Shown one piece after another: positions 6,204-7,438 of a DNA stretch of 7,438 nucleotides. Below the pieces are notes generated by a model that saw nothing but the letters and a program-made list of their open reading frames with translations, did not search any database and was not told where the DNA came from. The position numbers and the translations under genes were made by a program. Source of the DNA: CAZTAR01 sp043813895 (lineage in GTDB: Bacteria > Planctomycetota > Phycisphaerae > UBA1845 > UTPLA1); assembly GCA_043813895.1 (NCBI GenBank), contig JBDRKQ010000164.1, forward strand, positions 1-7,438, read 5' to 3'. Within the stretch, counting starts at the first letter, position 1; every line of letters starts with the position of its first letter.

Positions 6204-7438
6204 TCTGCGCCGCCGCGAGGCCCGTCTGAGACTCACGTAACCCACGATCATGCCGGTCGAGACAATGAACGGGTACCCCGGGCCGCACAACGGCAGGCCG
6301 AACATGCTCTGCCAGAGGTACGGCACGCGGAGCGGCTCATCGTCGTCTGTCGGCGGAGCCGCTGCTGCGGCCGGCGGATTCTGGCACGCGTCACCGGTAC
6401 CGTCCCCGTCCACATCCGCCTGATCGGGATTCGGGAAGCCCGGACAATTGTCGTTGCCGTTGGGGACGCCGTCGCCGTCCATGTCATCGTCGCACGCATC
6501 GCCGACGCCGTCGCCGTCCGTATCGGTCTGGTCGGGATTCGGCGTGTTCGGGCAATTGTCGCTGTCGTTCGGATCTCCGTCCCCGTCGCGGTCATCATCG
6601 CAGACGTCACCGATGCCGTCGTTGTCCGCGTCTGCCTGACTGGGGTTCGGCGTGCTCGGGCAATTGTCGTCATCATTCGGAACGTCGTCCCCATCGCGGT
6701 CGTCGTCGCAGGCGTCGCCGATGCCGTCGTTGTCCGCGTCTGCCTGACCGGGATTGGGCGTGTCGGCGCAATTGTCTGTGGGATTGACGATACCGTCGCC
6801 GTCGCGGTCGCCATCGCAGACGTCGCCGATGCCGTCGTTGTCCGCGTCCGCCTGACCGGGGTTGTACGTGTCGGGGCAATTGTCGGCGGGGTTGTCGATA
6901 CCGTCGCCGTCGCGGTCGCCGTCGCAGGCGTCGCCGATGTTGTCGTTGTCCGCGTCCGCCTGACCGGGATTGTACGTGTCAAGGCAATTGTCGGCGGGGT
7001 TGTCGATGCCGTCTCCATCTCGATCGCCGTCGCAGGCGTCGCCGATGTTGTCGTTGTCCGCGTCCGCCTGACCGGGATTGTACGTGTCGGGGCAATTGTC
7101 GGCGGGATTGTCGATGCCGTCACCGTCGCGGTCGTCGTCGCACGCATCGCCGACCGTGTCGCCATCCGCATCTGCCTGGTCGGAGTTGGGCGTATCCGGG
7201 CAGTTGTCGATGCCGTTGTCAACGCCGTCACCATCGCGGTCGTCGTCGCAGGCATCCCCGATGCCGTCGCCGTCCAGGTCGGCCTGAATGAGATTCGGCG
7301 TGTCCGGGCAGTTGTCGTTGCAGTCGTCCCATCCGTCGCCGTCGGTGTCGCAGACGGTGTCGTGCCCCTGATAGACACCGCCCATTGCCTCACACTGGCA
7401 CTCGATCTCGATCGTGCACGTACACGCGCCCGTTTCCG
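6189..7438 (-). CDS. TSP3-repeat surface protein with C-terminal membrane anchor (5' partial)
   Basis: On the minus strand the frame is open from the window edge to the stop at 6191-6189, so the start lies beyond the window; 415 residues are visible. The ATG at 7385 is internal, because 17 in-frame codons precede it without a stop. The first part, containing GACTCTIEIECQCEAMGGVY, is Cys-rich. It resembles a GACC...C...C...GGxYQG...C motif recurrent in planctomycete exported proteins (recalled, not searched). Next come nine thrombospondin type 3 repeats of about 36 residues. They are built from DxDGDG and DxDNDxIGD calcium loops with paired cysteines (DNCPDT and GDACD) and probably form a calcium-stiffened extracellular rod. 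A Pro/Ala/Asp linker follows, then LPLCGPG, a hydrophobic segment of about 16 residues (YPFIVSTGMIVGYVSL) and an Arg-rich end (RRASRRRRSRVR). This tail looks like a C-terminal sorting or anchoring signal of the MYXO-CTERM/PEP-CTERM style, with type unassigned. No enzymatic domain is visible. An adhesive or structural surface role is inferred. Confidence 0.88.
   Translation of the reverse strand, partial: ETGACTCTIEIECQCEAMGGVYQGHDTVCDTDGDGWDDCNDNCPDTPNLIQADLDGDGIGDACDDDRDGDGVDNGIDNCPDTPNSDQADADGDTVGDACDDDRDGDGIDNPADNCPDTYNPGQADADNDNIGDACDGDRDGDGIDNPADNCLDTYNPGQADADNDNIGDACDGDRDGDGIDNPADNCPDTYNPGQADADNDGIGDVCDGDRDGDGIVNPTDNCADTPNPGQADADNDGIGDACDDDRDGDDVPNDDDNCPSTPNPSQADADNDGIGDVCDDDRDGDGDPNDSDNCPNTPNPDQTDTDGDGVGDACDDDMDGDGVPNGNDNCPGFPNPDQADVDGDGTGDACQNPPAAAAAPPTDDDEPLRVPYLWQSMFGLPLCGPGYPFIVSTGMIVGYVSLRRASRRRRSRVR
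6381..7349 (-). repeat. Nine tandem TSP3 coding repeats, 108-bp period
   Basis: Read on the minus strand, the units are 7349-7245 (105 bp), 7244-7137, 7136-7029, 7028-6921, 6920-6813, 6812-6705, 6704-6597, 6596-6489 and 6488-6381 (108 bp each). Each encodes two acidic calcium loops and the DNC...GDxCD cysteine pair; the final Asp is Gln in the last unit. Units 3 to 5 share PADNC.DTYNPGQADADND and are the most alike. Bases 6916-6980 are identical to 7024-7088 (65 bp at exactly 108-bp offset), pointing to recent duplication or gene conversion. The outer units are more diverged. Confidence 0.92.

Noticed and set aside
6381..7349. Regular repeats as a possible CRISPR or non-coding satellite
   Set aside because: The 108-bp unit is a multiple of three, stays in frame and changes mostly at synonymous or loop positions, with no spacer structure. 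It is a protein-coding repeat.
6248..7393. Long minus-strand open frame rich in Thr, Arg and Ala in another register of the TSP3 region
   Set aside because: It is a periodic shadow of the 108-bp repeats. The overlapping frame encodes textbook TSP3 calcium loops and paired cysteines, and this one has no recognisable domain.

Overview
This is a GC-rich bacterial window with features typical of Planctomycetota, probably a Phycisphaerae-like lineage. The assignment is an inference. It rests on exported proteins carrying dockerin-like calcium-binding repeats, choice-of-anchor/ASH-like domains and thrombospondin type 3 (TSP3) arrays. It also rests on a cytidylate kinase with an unusual GRDQG motif. 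No rRNA, tRNA, CRISPR array, transposase or phage gene is visible.

Layout. (1) Positions 2-1339 (+) hold the 3' part of an exported beta-propeller-like protein with an internal dockerin pair and a cysteine-rich C-terminal domain. A strong hairpin terminator follows. (2) Positions 1470-3425 (+) encode a secreted endonuclease/exonuclease/phosphatase (EEP) enzyme with two Ig/ASH-like modules and a C-terminal dockerin-like pair. (3) A 125-base convergent gap holds two weak hairpins. (4) Positions 3551-4642 (-) encode a predicted lipoprotein resembling DUF6599 proteins. (5) Two back-to-back sigma70-type promoters lie at 4698-4765. One drives the lipoprotein leftward and the other drives cmk rightward. 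(6) cmk (4805-5482) and plsC (5523-6203) form a two-gene housekeeping unit for CMP phosphorylation and phospholipid acylation. (7) On the minus strand, 6189-7438 is the 3' part of a TSP3-repeat surface protein. Its last 15 bases overlap plsC tail to tail, and its start lies beyond the window.

The housekeeping pair makes nucleotide and lipid precursors. The other four genes encode envelope or extracellular proteins, three of them with many acidic calcium-binding loops. Nothing here amounts to a clear new multi-gene system. The most notable items are the dockerin-tagged secreted EEP enzyme, the unassigned cysteine-rich domain after the first gene's dockerin, the altered LID motif of Cmk, and the recently duplicated TSP3 array with its C-terminal membrane/Arg tail.
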